DNA of 64,000 bases, from the NCBI GenBank assembly GCA_002239025.1, contig MPNM01000005.1, positions 95,744-159,743 of the forward strand, written 5' to 3'. Shown here in pieces: positions 17,450-25,401 of the stretch. The notes under the pieces were generated by a model. The model was not told the DNA's origin, did no database searches, and was given only the letters and a program-made list of their open reading frames with translations. The position numbers and the translations under genes were made by a program. Positions within the stretch are counted from its first letter, which is position 1. Every line of letters begins with the position of its first letter. The stretch comes from Chloroflexi bacterium bin125 (lineage in GTDB: Bacteria > Chloroflexota > Dehalococcoidia > Bin125).

Positions 17450-17862
17450 TGTACCTCGTTGACACCAACGTCGTCTCGGAGACGCGCCTTCATCGACCGC
17501 ATCCGGCGGTGCTGGCCTGGCTGCGCTCCACCCGCAGCGACGAGTTGCAGGTCAGCGCCTTGACGATTGGCGAGATACAGAAAGGGGTCGAGAATCTCCG
17601 CGATCGCGACCCGATTCGGGCGAGCTCGATTGAGTCGTGGCTCGACGAGGCGGTGCTGCAACATTTCGAGGTGCTGGCGTTCGATTCCGCCGCCGCCCGA
17701 GAATGGGCTCGATTGATGAACGGCCTGTCCGCCGACCTGACTATCGATGCGATGATTGCCTCAACTGCCCTGGTACACGGCCTGACCGTGGTGACTCGCA
17801 ACGAGCGAGACTTCGAACTACTCGCCGTGCCGACGCTCAACCCGTTTGAGTACATCGGCTGA
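17449..17862 (+). CDS. VapC-type PIN-domain ribonuclease toxin
   Basis: The 137-residue protein begins MYLVDTNVVSE, where the first PIN acidic residue is Asp5. Glu42 lies in TIGEIQKGV, and the later acidic residues are in SADLTIDAMIAS and RNERDFE. It would be a magnesium-dependent endoribonuclease, typically cutting tRNA or rRNA, held inactive by the antitoxin encoded just upstream. The start codon overlaps the antitoxin stop, ensuring coupled translation. All PIN acidic positions appear intact, so it is probably active. Confidence 0.93.
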   Translation: MYLVDTNVVSETRLHRPHPAVLAWLRSTRSDELQVSALTIGEIQKGVENLRDRDPIRASSIESWLDEAVLQHFEVLAFDSAAAREWARLMNGLSADLTIDAMIASTALVHGLTVVTRNERDFELLAVPTLNPFEYIG

Positions 17863-17877
17863 CGCAACGACCTCAGC

Positions 17878-19101
17878 TCACGTCCCGGCTGGGCCGACGA
17901 TGGTGATTTCTTCTCCCAGGGCGGCCAGACCCAGTGAGTGTTGGAGTTCGTCGGTCTTCCAGGCCATGACAACTCCCCCGGTGAGGTCGCGGTAGAGGCG
18001 TTCAAGGGGGTGGCCTTTGACGTAGGCGTGGGCTCCAGTGGTCTTGATGCTGGTCTGGGCAACTTCCTCGGCCATGCGCCGGAGATGGTGGGTTGTACGG
18101 ACCTGCATGCGGACAAAGGATTGGCGGTCGGGGTAGGAAGTCTCAACTTCCTGGACGGCGTGGTAGAGCATGGTTCGGCCGGAGGCGAGCCAGCTATCCA
18201 TGTCGCCCAGCGCCATCTGCGCCCAGGCCTGCTGTGAGCGGGTTTCGTTAGAACCGCCGAAGGGGCTGTTGGCCTGGGCCAGGTAGCCGCGACGATGTTT
18301 CAGGTAGTCGAGTGTCTCGTCGAACATCGCCTGTGCGTTGCCAAGCCAGATCGCGCAGATGCCCAGTCCGGGCAGCGCGCGCCGCTGCCAGAGCAGTTGC
18401 GGAATCATCTGCTCGCCCATTCGCAGGAGCGAAAGCGGGACGACGAAACAGTCCGCGCGGGGAATCCTCAGATCTTCGATTACGAGATCGTGCGATGCCG
18501 TGGCGCGCAGGCCCATGCCATTCCAATTTCCGCGATTTGTGATGGCGTCCTGTTCAAGCCTGGGAAACGCGATCACCAGGTCGGACTCGGCCGGTCGCTC
18601 GACCAGTGCGCCGACCATGGCGAACTGGGCGGCGTCTGAGCCCGAGGCGAATCCGGCTCGTCCTGAGATGACCAGGTCGGCTCCATCTTCGACAGCGCTG
18701 AACCCGGTGGTCGTGTTGTCAAGTTCTCTGGAAGGGATGCTGCCTGGCGCGCAGCACCATGCGCCCTCGGCGCAGGCCTTGAGTAAAGCGTCCCGTTGGG
18801 GAAACGGCGGCAGCGCACTGGCGAGCGCCACAACCAAGAGGTGCATGTTCAGCGCGACGGCTGTTGAGGCGTCGCCGTAAGCGATCTCTTCGATCACGCG
18901 GACGTAGGTATCGCCGTCGGCTTCGAGGCCTCCGAATGCTTCCGAGATGAGCAATCCGGCGATGCCGAGCTCCGCCATCTCGTTGTAGTTGTCGACGCAG
19001 AGCCTGCCGTCGCGGTCTGCGTCAACGGCGCGCTCACGAAATGGTCCTCTCGCGAGTTCGCGGACTTGTTGAATCAACTGATTGGAGGCGGCGGCGTCCA
19101 T
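17878..19101 (-). CDS. Acyl-CoA dehydrogenase family protein
   Basis: This 407-residue protein has the three-domain acyl-CoA dehydrogenase layout: an N-terminal helical domain (ELGIAGLLISEAFGGLEADG), a middle beta domain (VISGRAGFASGSDAAQFAMV), and a C-terminal helical domain that looks like the DszC/type-2 variant (TSIKTTGAHAYVKGHPLERLYRD). FAD would be the cofactor. The type-2 C-terminal domain is shared with flavin monooxygenases of the DszC group, so it could be a monooxygenase rather than a beta-oxidation enzyme. It is monocistronic and divergent from a phosphotriesterase-related gene. Confidence 0.9.
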   Translation of the reverse strand: MDAAASNQLIQQVRELARGPFRERAVDADRDGRLCVDNYNEMAELGIAGLLISEAFGGLEADGDTYVRVIEEIAYGDASTAVALNMHLLVVALASALPPFPQRDALLKACAEGAWCCAPGSIPSRELDNTTTGFSAVEDGADLVISGRAGFASGSDAAQFAMVGALVERPAESDLVIAFPRLEQDAITNRGNWNGMGLRATASHDLVIEDLRIPRADCFVVPLSLLRMGEQMIPQLLWQRRALPGLGICAIWLGNAQAMFDETLDYLKHRRGYLAQANSPFGGSNETRSQQAWAQMALGDMDSWLASGRTMLYHAVQEVETSYPDRQSFVRMQVRTTHHLRRMAEEVAQTSIKTTGAHAYVKGHPLERLYRDLTGGVVMAWKTDELQHSLGLAALGEEITIVGPAGT

Positions 19102-19235
19102 GGGAACTCCCGTCGGCGGGCAGTGGAAGGGCGAATCGGGAACGGACTCAGCGTATCGGGCAAGGTCGCATGAGCGTTAGCATTCATCGACAGAAGACCT
19201 GGGCCTCTGGGAAGGCGCTGTGAAAGGACGGGCCA

Positions 19236-20189
19236 ATGCCGTCGATCAATACGTTGCATGGAGAGTTGGACACGTCTGAACTAGGCCGGACGCTGATTCA
19301 CGAGCACATTGGGATCAAGTCGCCTGGTATCTCCGAAAACTGGCCTGAGCTCTGGGATGAGGCGGGTTGTGTGGCTTCGGCCGAGGAGAAGTTGAATGCG
19401 CTTCAGCAGCGCGGCGTGGGCACGGTGGTCGATCTATCGACCGCCGACCTGGGTCGGGACATGGGCTACCTGCAAAAGGTGGCTGGAGTAACCTCGCTCA
19501 ACGTCGTGATCTGCACCGGTATCTACTGGCTGCGGTCGATGTATTGGCGCGGGCGTCCGGCGGAGGAGCTGACGCGGGTGTTCGTCAAGGACATCACGGA
19601 AGGCATCGCGGGCACCGAGGTCAAAGCAAACATCATCAAGCTGGCCTCCGACGATCAAGGCGGCGGCGTGGACTCGTACAACGAAAAGTGTCTGCGTGCG
19701 GGCGCCCGGGCGCACCGGGCGACCGGCGTGCCGATTGCGACTCACAATGGTCCACCCGAGCTGGGCGCCAAACAGCAGGATGTCTTTGAGGACGAGGGCT
19801 GCGACCTGTCGCGGATCGTGATTGGGCACGTTGGCGACACGGCCGACACCGACTACCTGAAGTCGCTGATGGATCGTGGTTCATACGTTGGACTTGATCG
19901 GTTTGGTCTGGATGGCATTCTGCCATTTGATGACCGGGTGAACACGGTCGTCAAGCTGGCGGCGGAAGGCTACGCCGAGAAGATGCTGCTGGCCCATGAC
20001 GCGTCATGCTGCCTGGACTGGATCCCGGACATCGACGCCGTGCGACAGGCGCAGCCGAACTGGCACTTCAATCACATCCCCGATGATGTGGTGCCGGCGC
20101 TGCTCGACCGCGGCGTGACTCAGGCTCAGGTTGATCAGATGTTGATCGGCAATCCGCGCACGCTGTTTGAACGACAGGGTGCGTACTAA
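19236..20189 (+). CDS. Phosphotriesterase-related metallohydrolase
   Basis: The 317-residue enzyme shows the binuclear metal site of the phosphotriesterase family. HEHIG near the start supplies the first two histidines. The bridging, normally carboxylated lysine is in NIIKLASDD, followed by ATHNG, IGHVGDT and the final aspartate in LLAHDAS. Family members are lactonases or organophosphate hydrolases; the native substrate here is unknown. AAAGGA precedes the ATG. The next gene starts at the base after its TAA, so the two form an operon. Confidence 0.92.
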   Translation: MPSINTLHGELDTSELGRTLIHEHIGIKSPGISENWPELWDEAGCVASAEEKLNALQQRGVGTVVDLSTADLGRDMGYLQKVAGVTSLNVVICTGIYWLRSMYWRGRPAEELTRVFVKDITEGIAGTEVKANIIKLASDDQGGGVDSYNEKCLRAGARAHRATGVPIATHNGPPELGAKQQDVFEDEGCDLSRIVIGHVGDTADTDYLKSLMDRGSYVGLDRFGLDGILPFDDRVNTVVKLAAEGYAEKMLLAHDASCCLDWIPDIDAVRQAQPNWHFNHIPDDVVPALLDRGVTQAQVDQMLIGNPRTLFERQGAY

Positions 20190-21836
20190 GTGGCGCCGAG
20201 TCAGAAACTGGAAGCCGGCGATCTGCTTGCGGCAGCGCGAGCCGGATTCGCGGGTGGATCGGTTGACGCGGCAGAGGGCGACGTTGCGGCCAGGGCGCGT
20301 CTTTGGCGATCCGGACTCGTAGTCGCGGAAGCGGAATCGCTGGCGCTTGACGGCTTGACTGCCGCACAGGCCGCCGGCGCCGCCTTGCGTGAGGCCTTGG
20401 GCGAGAAGTCGGATCAACCGGGCGACGCGCTGGGAATCGAAGTCGAATCGGAGCGCTCGGCTCGGGAGCCGGAAGGCTTGATCGGCCTATTGCAGACTCC
20501 GTTGCCGGGCTACCACGGATTGTTGCTGACCGACGGCGATCGGGTGGCACGCGGATGGCCGTTCGATGCCCTCAGAGCGGACGGCCGCACTGCGGCCTGG
20601 GTCAAGAGACTTAACCGCGAAGTCCGGCCACCAGGTGCTCGCTTGGCGGGCAGCACCTCGGTGGAAGTCTTTACGACGGTTGAGGCTCTGGGCACGGTTG
20701 CCCCGACTGACGGCGAGCGGATCAATGCGCGCTCAGGGGGATTCCGGCTGGTACAGATGGAGGAAGTGCTTCCCGATCGTGTGTCCGGCTCGGCGTTGCA
20801 GGCGGCTGCGTGGCTGCTGCGGCACCAGCGTCAGGACGGCTCGTTCGGCTATGAGTACCAGGCTCCCACTGCCGAGCAGGCCGGTGGTTGGACTCCTTAC
20901 GACCAACTGGTGCGCCAGTGTGGCTGCGCCTGGTCGGTGGCGATGGTGGCTCGGCTGACCAGGGATCGCAATATCGGCCAGGCGGCGGCCAATGCTATCG
21001 GTGGAATCCTGGAGCGCCATCTCAGGCGCGATGGACCGGGACGGCTGTTTTATCTCGAAGACATGTACGGAGAAGCAAAGCTGGGAGCTCCCCCGCTGCT
21101 GCTCCTGGCGATCACGGAGTTGGGTCCATCGCTGAAGATTCCTCGAGAGACGATTGACCAGCTCACAACATCCCTATTGGCGGTGCAATCGCACGATGGT
21201 CAGTTAGGTACTCTGGCTCGGGGTATGGAGCTGGAGGGCTCTGAGACGTACTACGCCGGGCAGATCGTGTTGGCCCTGGCGAGACTGTACGGAACTCGCA
21301 AGCGTCCACGACTGAAGTCGGCAGTTGAGCGTTCGCTTAAGTACTATCAATCACGCTGGCAGTATGAAGATGAACGTGATCTGTCATTCACGACCTGGAT
21401 GATCCAGGCGTGTGATCAGTGGCATGCGTTGACTGACGATGCACTGTCGAAACAGTATGCCTACGACATGGCGGATTGGGCACTGCAAGAGCAGCATGGC
21501 GAAGACTGTGAGAACCCGCTCTGGGCCGGCGCATTCCAGAATACGCCGGGCATCGGTACGGCGGCGTACAGCGAAGGTATTGCCAGCGCGCTGTCCATTG
21601 CCCAGCGCGCGGGTGATAGCGAGCGCGCCGAACGGTATCGTGCCGCACTTCTGCTGAGCATGAGATTCCTCCTGTCGCTGTCTGTTGATGGCATCGAGTC
21701 GGCGTTGGTGGGAGAGAGCGAGCACATCGGCGGTGTACGGTCCGCGCTGCATCGCTCTGGATTGCGCTGCGACAACGCTCAGCACTACGTCATGTCGATG
21801 CTCAGGGCGCGCGGGTTGTGTTGGGATAGCGAGTGA
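20190..21836 (+). CDS. Putative alpha/alpha-toroid protein
   Basis: A GTG begins at the base directly after the preceding stop, giving 548 residues. The C-terminal 370 residues contain repeated helical-hairpin motifs such as QAAAWLLRHQRQDGSFGYEY, ETYYAGQIVLALARLYG and ALSIAQRAGDSERAERY. This is the pattern of alpha/alpha toroid proteins (prenyltransferase/squalene-cyclase, glucuronyl-epimerase or glycosidase folds). The N-terminal 180 residues are of unknown type. No terpene-cyclase DxDD or farnesyltransferase motif is evident, so a carbohydrate-active function is possible. It is coupled to the phosphotriesterase-related gene. Confidence 0.6.
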   Translation: MAPSQKLEAGDLLAAARAGFAGGSVDAAEGDVAARARLWRSGLVVAEAESLALDGLTAAQAAGAALREALGEKSDQPGDALGIEVESERSAREPEGLIGLLQTPLPGYHGLLLTDGDRVARGWPFDALRADGRTAAWVKRLNREVRPPGARLAGSTSVEVFTTVEALGTVAPTDGERINARSGGFRLVQMEEVLPDRVSGSALQAAAWLLRHQRQDGSFGYEYQAPTAEQAGGWTPYDQLVRQCGCAWSVAMVARLTRDRNIGQAAANAIGGILERHLRRDGPGRLFYLEDMYGEAKLGAPPLLLLAITELGPSLKIPRETIDQLTTSLLAVQSHDGQLGTLARGMELEGSETYYAGQIVLALARLYGTRKRPRLKSAVERSLKYYQSRWQYEDERDLSFTTWMIQACDQWHALTDDALSKQYAYDMADWALQEQHGEDCENPLWAGAFQNTPGIGTAAYSEGIASALSIAQRAGDSERAERYRAALLLSMRFLLSLSVDGIESALVGESEHIGGVRSALHRSGLRCDNAQHYVMSMLRARGLCWDSE

Positions 21837-21849
21837 CTGCCGTTCTCTG

Positions 21850-22009
21850 GGGTCTGTTCACATGAGGAAGCGAACAACCGTATGGGTGGTTTAGGACATT
21901 ATCGATGGGGAGAGGGACCCCCTCAGCCTTCGGCAGCTCCCCCTGCAAGGGGGAGCGGGGAATGCTGGCGCGCCGAGCAAGGGTAGTCAGCATCGATGTG
22001 AACAGGCCC
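21850..22009. mobile_element. MITE-like element with IS5-type ends
   Basis: The 160-bp element starts GGGTCTGTTCACAT and ends with the complement of GGGCCTGTTCACAT, so 13 of 14 terminal bases match. It contains a family A short repeat (21914-21960) and no gene. The same 12-bp end GGGTCTGTTCAC occurs at the left end of the IS5-like element at 63876. No clean target duplication is seen. Confidence 0.7.
21914..21960. repeat. Family A palindromic repeat, short copy
   Basis: The half-element (GGACCCCCTCAGCCTTCGG and a CTCCCCCTGCAAGGGGGAG hairpin) sits inside the MITE-like element at 21850-22009. Confidence 0.8.
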
Positions 22010-22040
22010 TAGTCTGAACATTGAGTGGGAAGACGAATCG

Positions 22041-22385
22041 ATGGCCATCATCGACAAGCTCAAGTTCCGAAACATCCTCGTCAACGGGGATATCGCGGAA
22101 GAGGCGCCGGCTGAGGAGTTCGTCGCCGCGCTGGATGAGACCTTCGAAGAACAGCTCTCCGGCTTGGTGACAAAAGAAGATCTGGCTTTGCAGACTTCCG
22201 ACCTCAATGCTCGCTTCGCCGAGGTCGATGCGCGCTTCGCTAAGGTCGATACGCAGTTCGCCGAAGTCAAGGCGCAGATGGCCGCGCTTGAGACACGCAT
22301 GACTCGGTCCATTATGTGGACTGCGTTTGGACTGCTGGCAGCGCTGACGGCGATCATGACGCTGCTGCAGGTCTTGCTCGACTAG
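22041..22385 (+). CDS. Coiled-coil protein with a C-terminal membrane anchor
   Basis: This 114-residue protein has an acidic N-terminus and then a heptad-type repeat, seen as four near-copies of AEVDARFAKVDTQF at residues about 55-85. It ends in one membrane helix (FGLLAALTAIMTLLQVLL). The architecture resembles DUF1640/CCDC90-like proteins, in which a coiled coil is tail-anchored in the membrane. It overlaps the stop of the convergent LLM oxidoreductase gene by four bases. The partner and role are unknown. Confidence 0.75.
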   Translation: MAIIDKLKFRNILVNGDIAEEAPAEEFVAALDETFEEQLSGLVTKEDLALQTSDLNARFAEVDARFAKVDTQFAEVKAQMAALETRMTRSIMWTAFGLLAALTAIMTLLQVLLD

Positions 22386-23284
22386 CTGTCCTTGACTTCT
22401 GGCCAGACTTCTCGCCAGGCGGTTTCGATGGTTTGCAGGTATTGGTCGACGGGGATTGAGAGTTCTCGGTCGTAATTGGGCATGCCGATGCCGAGTCGGG
22501 TAATGCCGGCGTCTCGTGCGCCAGTCATCAGGCGGAGTGTTGATGACATGTCGGCGTCGAGCGGGGGCAGCCACTGAATCGGGAACTCGTCGGGGTCTCG
22601 GTCATTCTTCTCCAACTCGGCTCGCAGGTCTGTGCAGAGTTGGGCTAGTTGATCGAGGTTGCTGGCGACTGGCGCGATCCATCCGTCGCCGAGGCGGGCG
22701 GTTCGTTCGATGGCTGGCTTGGAGAGTCCACCGAAGAGGATCGGCGGACCGCCCGGCGTGACCGGCTTGGGCATCACAGACATGTTGTCGATGTTGACGT
22801 AGCGGCCGCTGAAGCTGATTGGCTCTTCGGTCCAGCAGGCGCGGAGAACCCGGATGTATTCCTCCATCCGGCTGGGCCGTTGGCGGAAGTTTGCGCTCAG
22901 CGCGTCGAACTCCTGCCATTGCCAGCCGATGCCGATGCCGAGCCTCATCCGACCACCGGAGAGGATGTCGACTTCAGCCGCCTGCTTGGCGACCAGAACT
23001 GGCTCGCGCTGGGGCAGCACAAGGACATTGGTCTGTAGTGCAACGCGGCTCGTGTGGGCGGCGATCCAGGCGAGGGTGGTCAACACCTCGTGCTGATGCA
23101 CGTCGTCGGTGTAAGGGCCGGTCTGCGGGCGGTCGTCGCGGGCGTAGGCGTAAATTACGTGGTCAGCCATTGAGATGAAGTCGCAGCCGATGGCCTCGAC
23201 GCCCTGGGCCCAGTCCCGCAGCTCGGACACGTCCCAATGCCAGTGCCAGGCCGGGATCTGACATCCGAATTCGAACTGTGACAT
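22382..23284 (-). CDS. LLM-class F420-dependent oxidoreductase
   Basis: The Met at 23284 starts the conserved MSQFEFGCQIPAWHWHWD; a longer frame to 23347 lacks support. The luciferase-like TIM barrel is indicated by LARVALQTNVLVLPQREPVLVAKQAAE-type sequence, SGGRMRLGIGIGWQWQEFDA and PPILFGGLSKPAIERTARLG. This subfamily generally uses the deazaflavin F420, although FMN cannot be excluded. The reaction would be a hydride transfer on an unidentified substrate. It is a monocistronic minus-strand gene. Confidence 0.9.
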   Translation of the reverse strand: MSQFEFGCQIPAWHWHWDVSELRDWAQGVEAIGCDFISMADHVIYAYARDDRPQTGPYTDDVHQHEVLTTLAWIAAHTSRVALQTNVLVLPQREPVLVAKQAAEVDILSGGRMRLGIGIGWQWQEFDALSANFRQRPSRMEEYIRVLRACWTEEPISFSGRYVNIDNMSVMPKPVTPGGPPILFGGLSKPAIERTARLGDGWIAPVASNLDQLAQLCTDLRAELEKNDRDPDEFPIQWLPPLDADMSSTLRLMTGARDAGITRLGIGMPNYDRELSIPVDQYLQTIETAWREVWPEVKDS

Positions 23285-23406
23285 GGCGGGATCCGTTCCG
23301 TTGGGCTCATTTCCTGTTTGCGCAAGGATATGAGTCGCGCCGAACAAGTGGATTGCTCAGGTGTATCCTAAGCGCATCCCGATAGCAGCTGGATGACCTG
23401 CGAGGT

Positions 23407-23646
23407 GTGGCGTTGGATGAGCGGCATGCTGGCGAAGAGGGTGTTCTGAGAAGTGACATCGCGGACGTGATCGACCGCGCGGCGGCGATGGCGGTGTATG
23501 CGTATGCGTCGGTGACGCAAGCCGGCGCCACCGAGGGCCTGCGTCTGCCTCCGAACCTGGCTGAGCACCTGGCCGAGGCGACCTACGTCGATGTGTTGAG
23601 GTACTCGCTGGACGAGTGCACGTGTCCCTGTCACCAGGAGCACTAG
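23407..23646 (+). CDS. Small protein with a C-terminal CxCxxH motif
   Basis: The open frame of 79 residues starts at GTG 23407 or, with better spacing to GAGG, at TTG 23413. It is moderately acidic and helical (DIADVIDRAAAMAVYAYAS) and ends CTCPCHQEH, a cluster that could bind a metal. It has no recognised family. It is short and could be spurious, but it is divergent from the LLM gene with a clear ribosome binding site and has no strong rival frame. Confidence 0.45.
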   Translation: MALDERHAGEEGVLRSDIADVIDRAAAMAVYAYASVTQAGATEGLRLPPNLAEHLAEATYVDVLRYSLDECTCPCHQEH

Positions 23647-23691
23647 GACCGCTAGGACCACTAAGAATAGGCATCAACAGATTCTGACTTG

Positions 23692-23718
23692 TCGGGGCCA
23701 CCCTTGTGGTCGCCCTGC
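23692..23718. repeat. Family C repeat, single arm
   Basis: GGGGCCACCCTTGTGGTCGC followed by CCTGC matches an arm of the 6364-6455 inverted repeat with one change. No partner arm is nearby. Confidence 0.7.
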
Positions 23719-23868
23719 ACAGTCCACGCCGACGCGCGACGACGCAGTGCGCGCAATCAGGTGGGCTGCCACTAGGATCTGCTAACGGCCGTGGCCATGC
23801 AGGGTTACACTGCTACTGACTGCGAATGTGCAGATTTGTCTTCACGCGACGATACGAAGGAGTAATCG

Positions 23869-24504
23869 ATGACAACGGCAACCAAAGAATCCGTGGTGAC
23901 GCCGGAGCGGTTCAAGTCGGGCATGACCTGGAACCAGTACCTGGCTTTCATCAACTCGGAGGAGAACTTTCAGCGGCTGACGCCGGGCGGTTCGCCTCGG
24001 GGCGACGCCAACGTCGAGCGCTTCATCCGCAATATGAGCGCCTGGCAGATCTCGGAAGAGGGCCGCGAAGCGCTGCAGTCGCTGCCGCGACTGAAGATGC
24101 TGGTCCTGGGCGAGGACTGGTGCCCGGACGTGTACCGCGGCCTGCCGGTGCTGGCTGAGATCGCCGCGACCGCCGGCTGGGAACTTCGCATTTTCGCCCG
24201 CGACGAGAACTCCGACATTATGTCCGAGTTCCTCAAGGACGGCCAGCACGAGTCGATCCCAACTGCGGTGCTGTACACCCTTGACCACGAGTACATCGGT
24301 CACTGGATCGAGCGCCCGGCCGTGGCGAACGAGCACATGGCCAATATGCAGCGCCTGTTCAGCCGCAAAGAGGGCGAGTCGGAAGACGACATGCGCGCGC
24401 GTATCCGTCAGGGTTACCGCGACCTGCAGTCGTCGGACGAGTGGGCCTCGTGGCGCGACGAGACGGTCACGGAGATTGCGGCGCTGGTCCGCGACAACAC
24501 GTAA
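23869..24504 (+). CDS. Thioredoxin-family protein with a degenerate active site
   Basis: The ATG follows AAGGAG and gives 211 residues. The central stretch LKMLVLGEDWCPDVYRGLPV is the thioredoxin-like strand-plus-active-site helix of the Thioredoxin_9-type family, but the usual CxxC is replaced by CPDV, leaving one cysteine. A cis-proline-type segment IPTAVLYTLDHEYIG follows. It would probably act in the cytoplasm as a monothiol reductant or binding protein. It stands alone between repeats. Confidence 0.85.
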   Translation: MTTATKESVVTPERFKSGMTWNQYLAFINSEENFQRLTPGGSPRGDANVERFIRNMSAWQISEEGREALQSLPRLKMLVLGEDWCPDVYRGLPVLAEIAATAGWELRIFARDENSDIMSEFLKDGQHESIPTAVLYTLDHEYIGHWIERPAVANEHMANMQRLFSRKEGESEDDMRARIRQGYRDLQSSDEWASWRDETVTEIAALVRDNT

Positions 24505-24531
24505 CGCAGTTGCAGACAAAAGCCAGACATC

Positions 24532-24653
24532 TCCGTCATTCCAGCGCAAGCTGGAATCTCCGTCGTGCCAGCGCAAGCTGGAATCACGTCCCCTGTCACA
24601 ATTGACCAGGGGCAGGGGAAGCGAGATTCCCGGTCAAGCCGGGAATGACGGAG
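24532..24653. repeat. Family B inverted repeat, copy 3
   Basis: CCGTCATTCCAGCGCAAGCT and GTCGTGCCAGCGCAAGCTGG form two direct half-units, each a small hairpin (CCAGCGCAAGCTGG). A final arm, GAGATTCCCGGTCAAGCCGG, closes the element at about 24653. It lies between two convergent genes and could terminate both. Confidence 0.8.
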
Positions 24654-24675
24654 CTGGTCAGTCGCGCAAGTGGCC

Positions 24676-25335
24676 CTAGTCGCCCACGGTCCCACCGAAT
24701 GGACTGGCGGTAGGTTCGTCGTCATCTTCGTCGATGACTGGCGGGCCGGTTTCGAGGGCTCGCATGGCTCGCCAGGTGATGAACCATCGTTGGAATGCTG
24801 TCAGGTTGGTGAGTACGGCGAGCAGCCAGAGCACCGGCAGGATCTGCGAAGAGAGCAGGCCGATTGCCAGGATGAGGACACGTTCGAGCCTTGTCCCGAG
24901 GCCGGAACGGATGCTGACACCGAACTCGCCGGCCTTTGAGCGCGTGTAACTGACCATCATGCTGCCGAACAGTGCGATGCCGATGAGGACGATCGCGGTT
25001 CGGTCGAAACGCTCGGCAGCGCTGTACCAGATCAGAAGTCCGAAGAGCAGCGCAAAGTCAGCGAGGCGGTCGGAGACGGCGTCGAAGACGGCCCCCCAGT
25101 CGGAGGCTTTGTTGGTCGCGCGAGCGACGGATCCGTCGAGCAGGTCGAAGAAGGCTGCGACCAGCATCACGACGCCGGCCTGCCAGAACATGCCGTAAGC
25201 GGCGAACGTGGCCGCGCCGCCCATCCCCAGCAGACCGATCAGCGTCAGGGCGTTGGGCGTAAGACCGGTGCGCGCAACGGCGCGTCCGAGACGCTCGGAG
25301 ATGTCAGTTGATATCGAGTGGGGAAGAAGAGACAC
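24676..25335 (-). CDS. CDP-alcohol phosphatidyltransferase, phosphatidylinositol-phosphate synthase-like
   Basis: The GTG at 25335 gives 219 residues and about six membrane helices. The family signature DxxDGxxARx8GxxxDxxxD is exact: FDLLDGSVARATNKASDWGA then FDAVSDR. It is close to mycobacterial PgsA1 in length, in the N-terminal GLTPNALTLIG motif and in the SYTRSKAGEFGV basic segment, which in that enzyme contributes to inositol-phosphate binding. It would join CDP-diacylglycerol with inositol 1-phosphate at the membrane. Cardiolipin or phosphatidylglycerol-phosphate synthesis is a less likely alternative. It ends the operon of the PimA-like gene. Confidence 0.75.
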   Translation of the reverse strand: MSLLPHSISTDISERLGRAVARTGLTPNALTLIGLLGMGGAATFAAYGMFWQAGVVMLVAAFFDLLDGSVARATNKASDWGAVFDAVSDRLADFALLFGLLIWYSAAERFDRTAIVLIGIALFGSMMVSYTRSKAGEFGVSIRSGLGTRLERVLILAIGLLSSQILPVLWLLAVLTNLTAFQRWFITWRAMRALETGPPVIDEDDDEPTASPFGGTVGD

Positions 25336-25401
25336 GAGGTCCCCAGAGCAAGCCCGACCGCCGTGGATTCACTGTACACAGCCGATGGGCGCGAAACAGG
25401 T

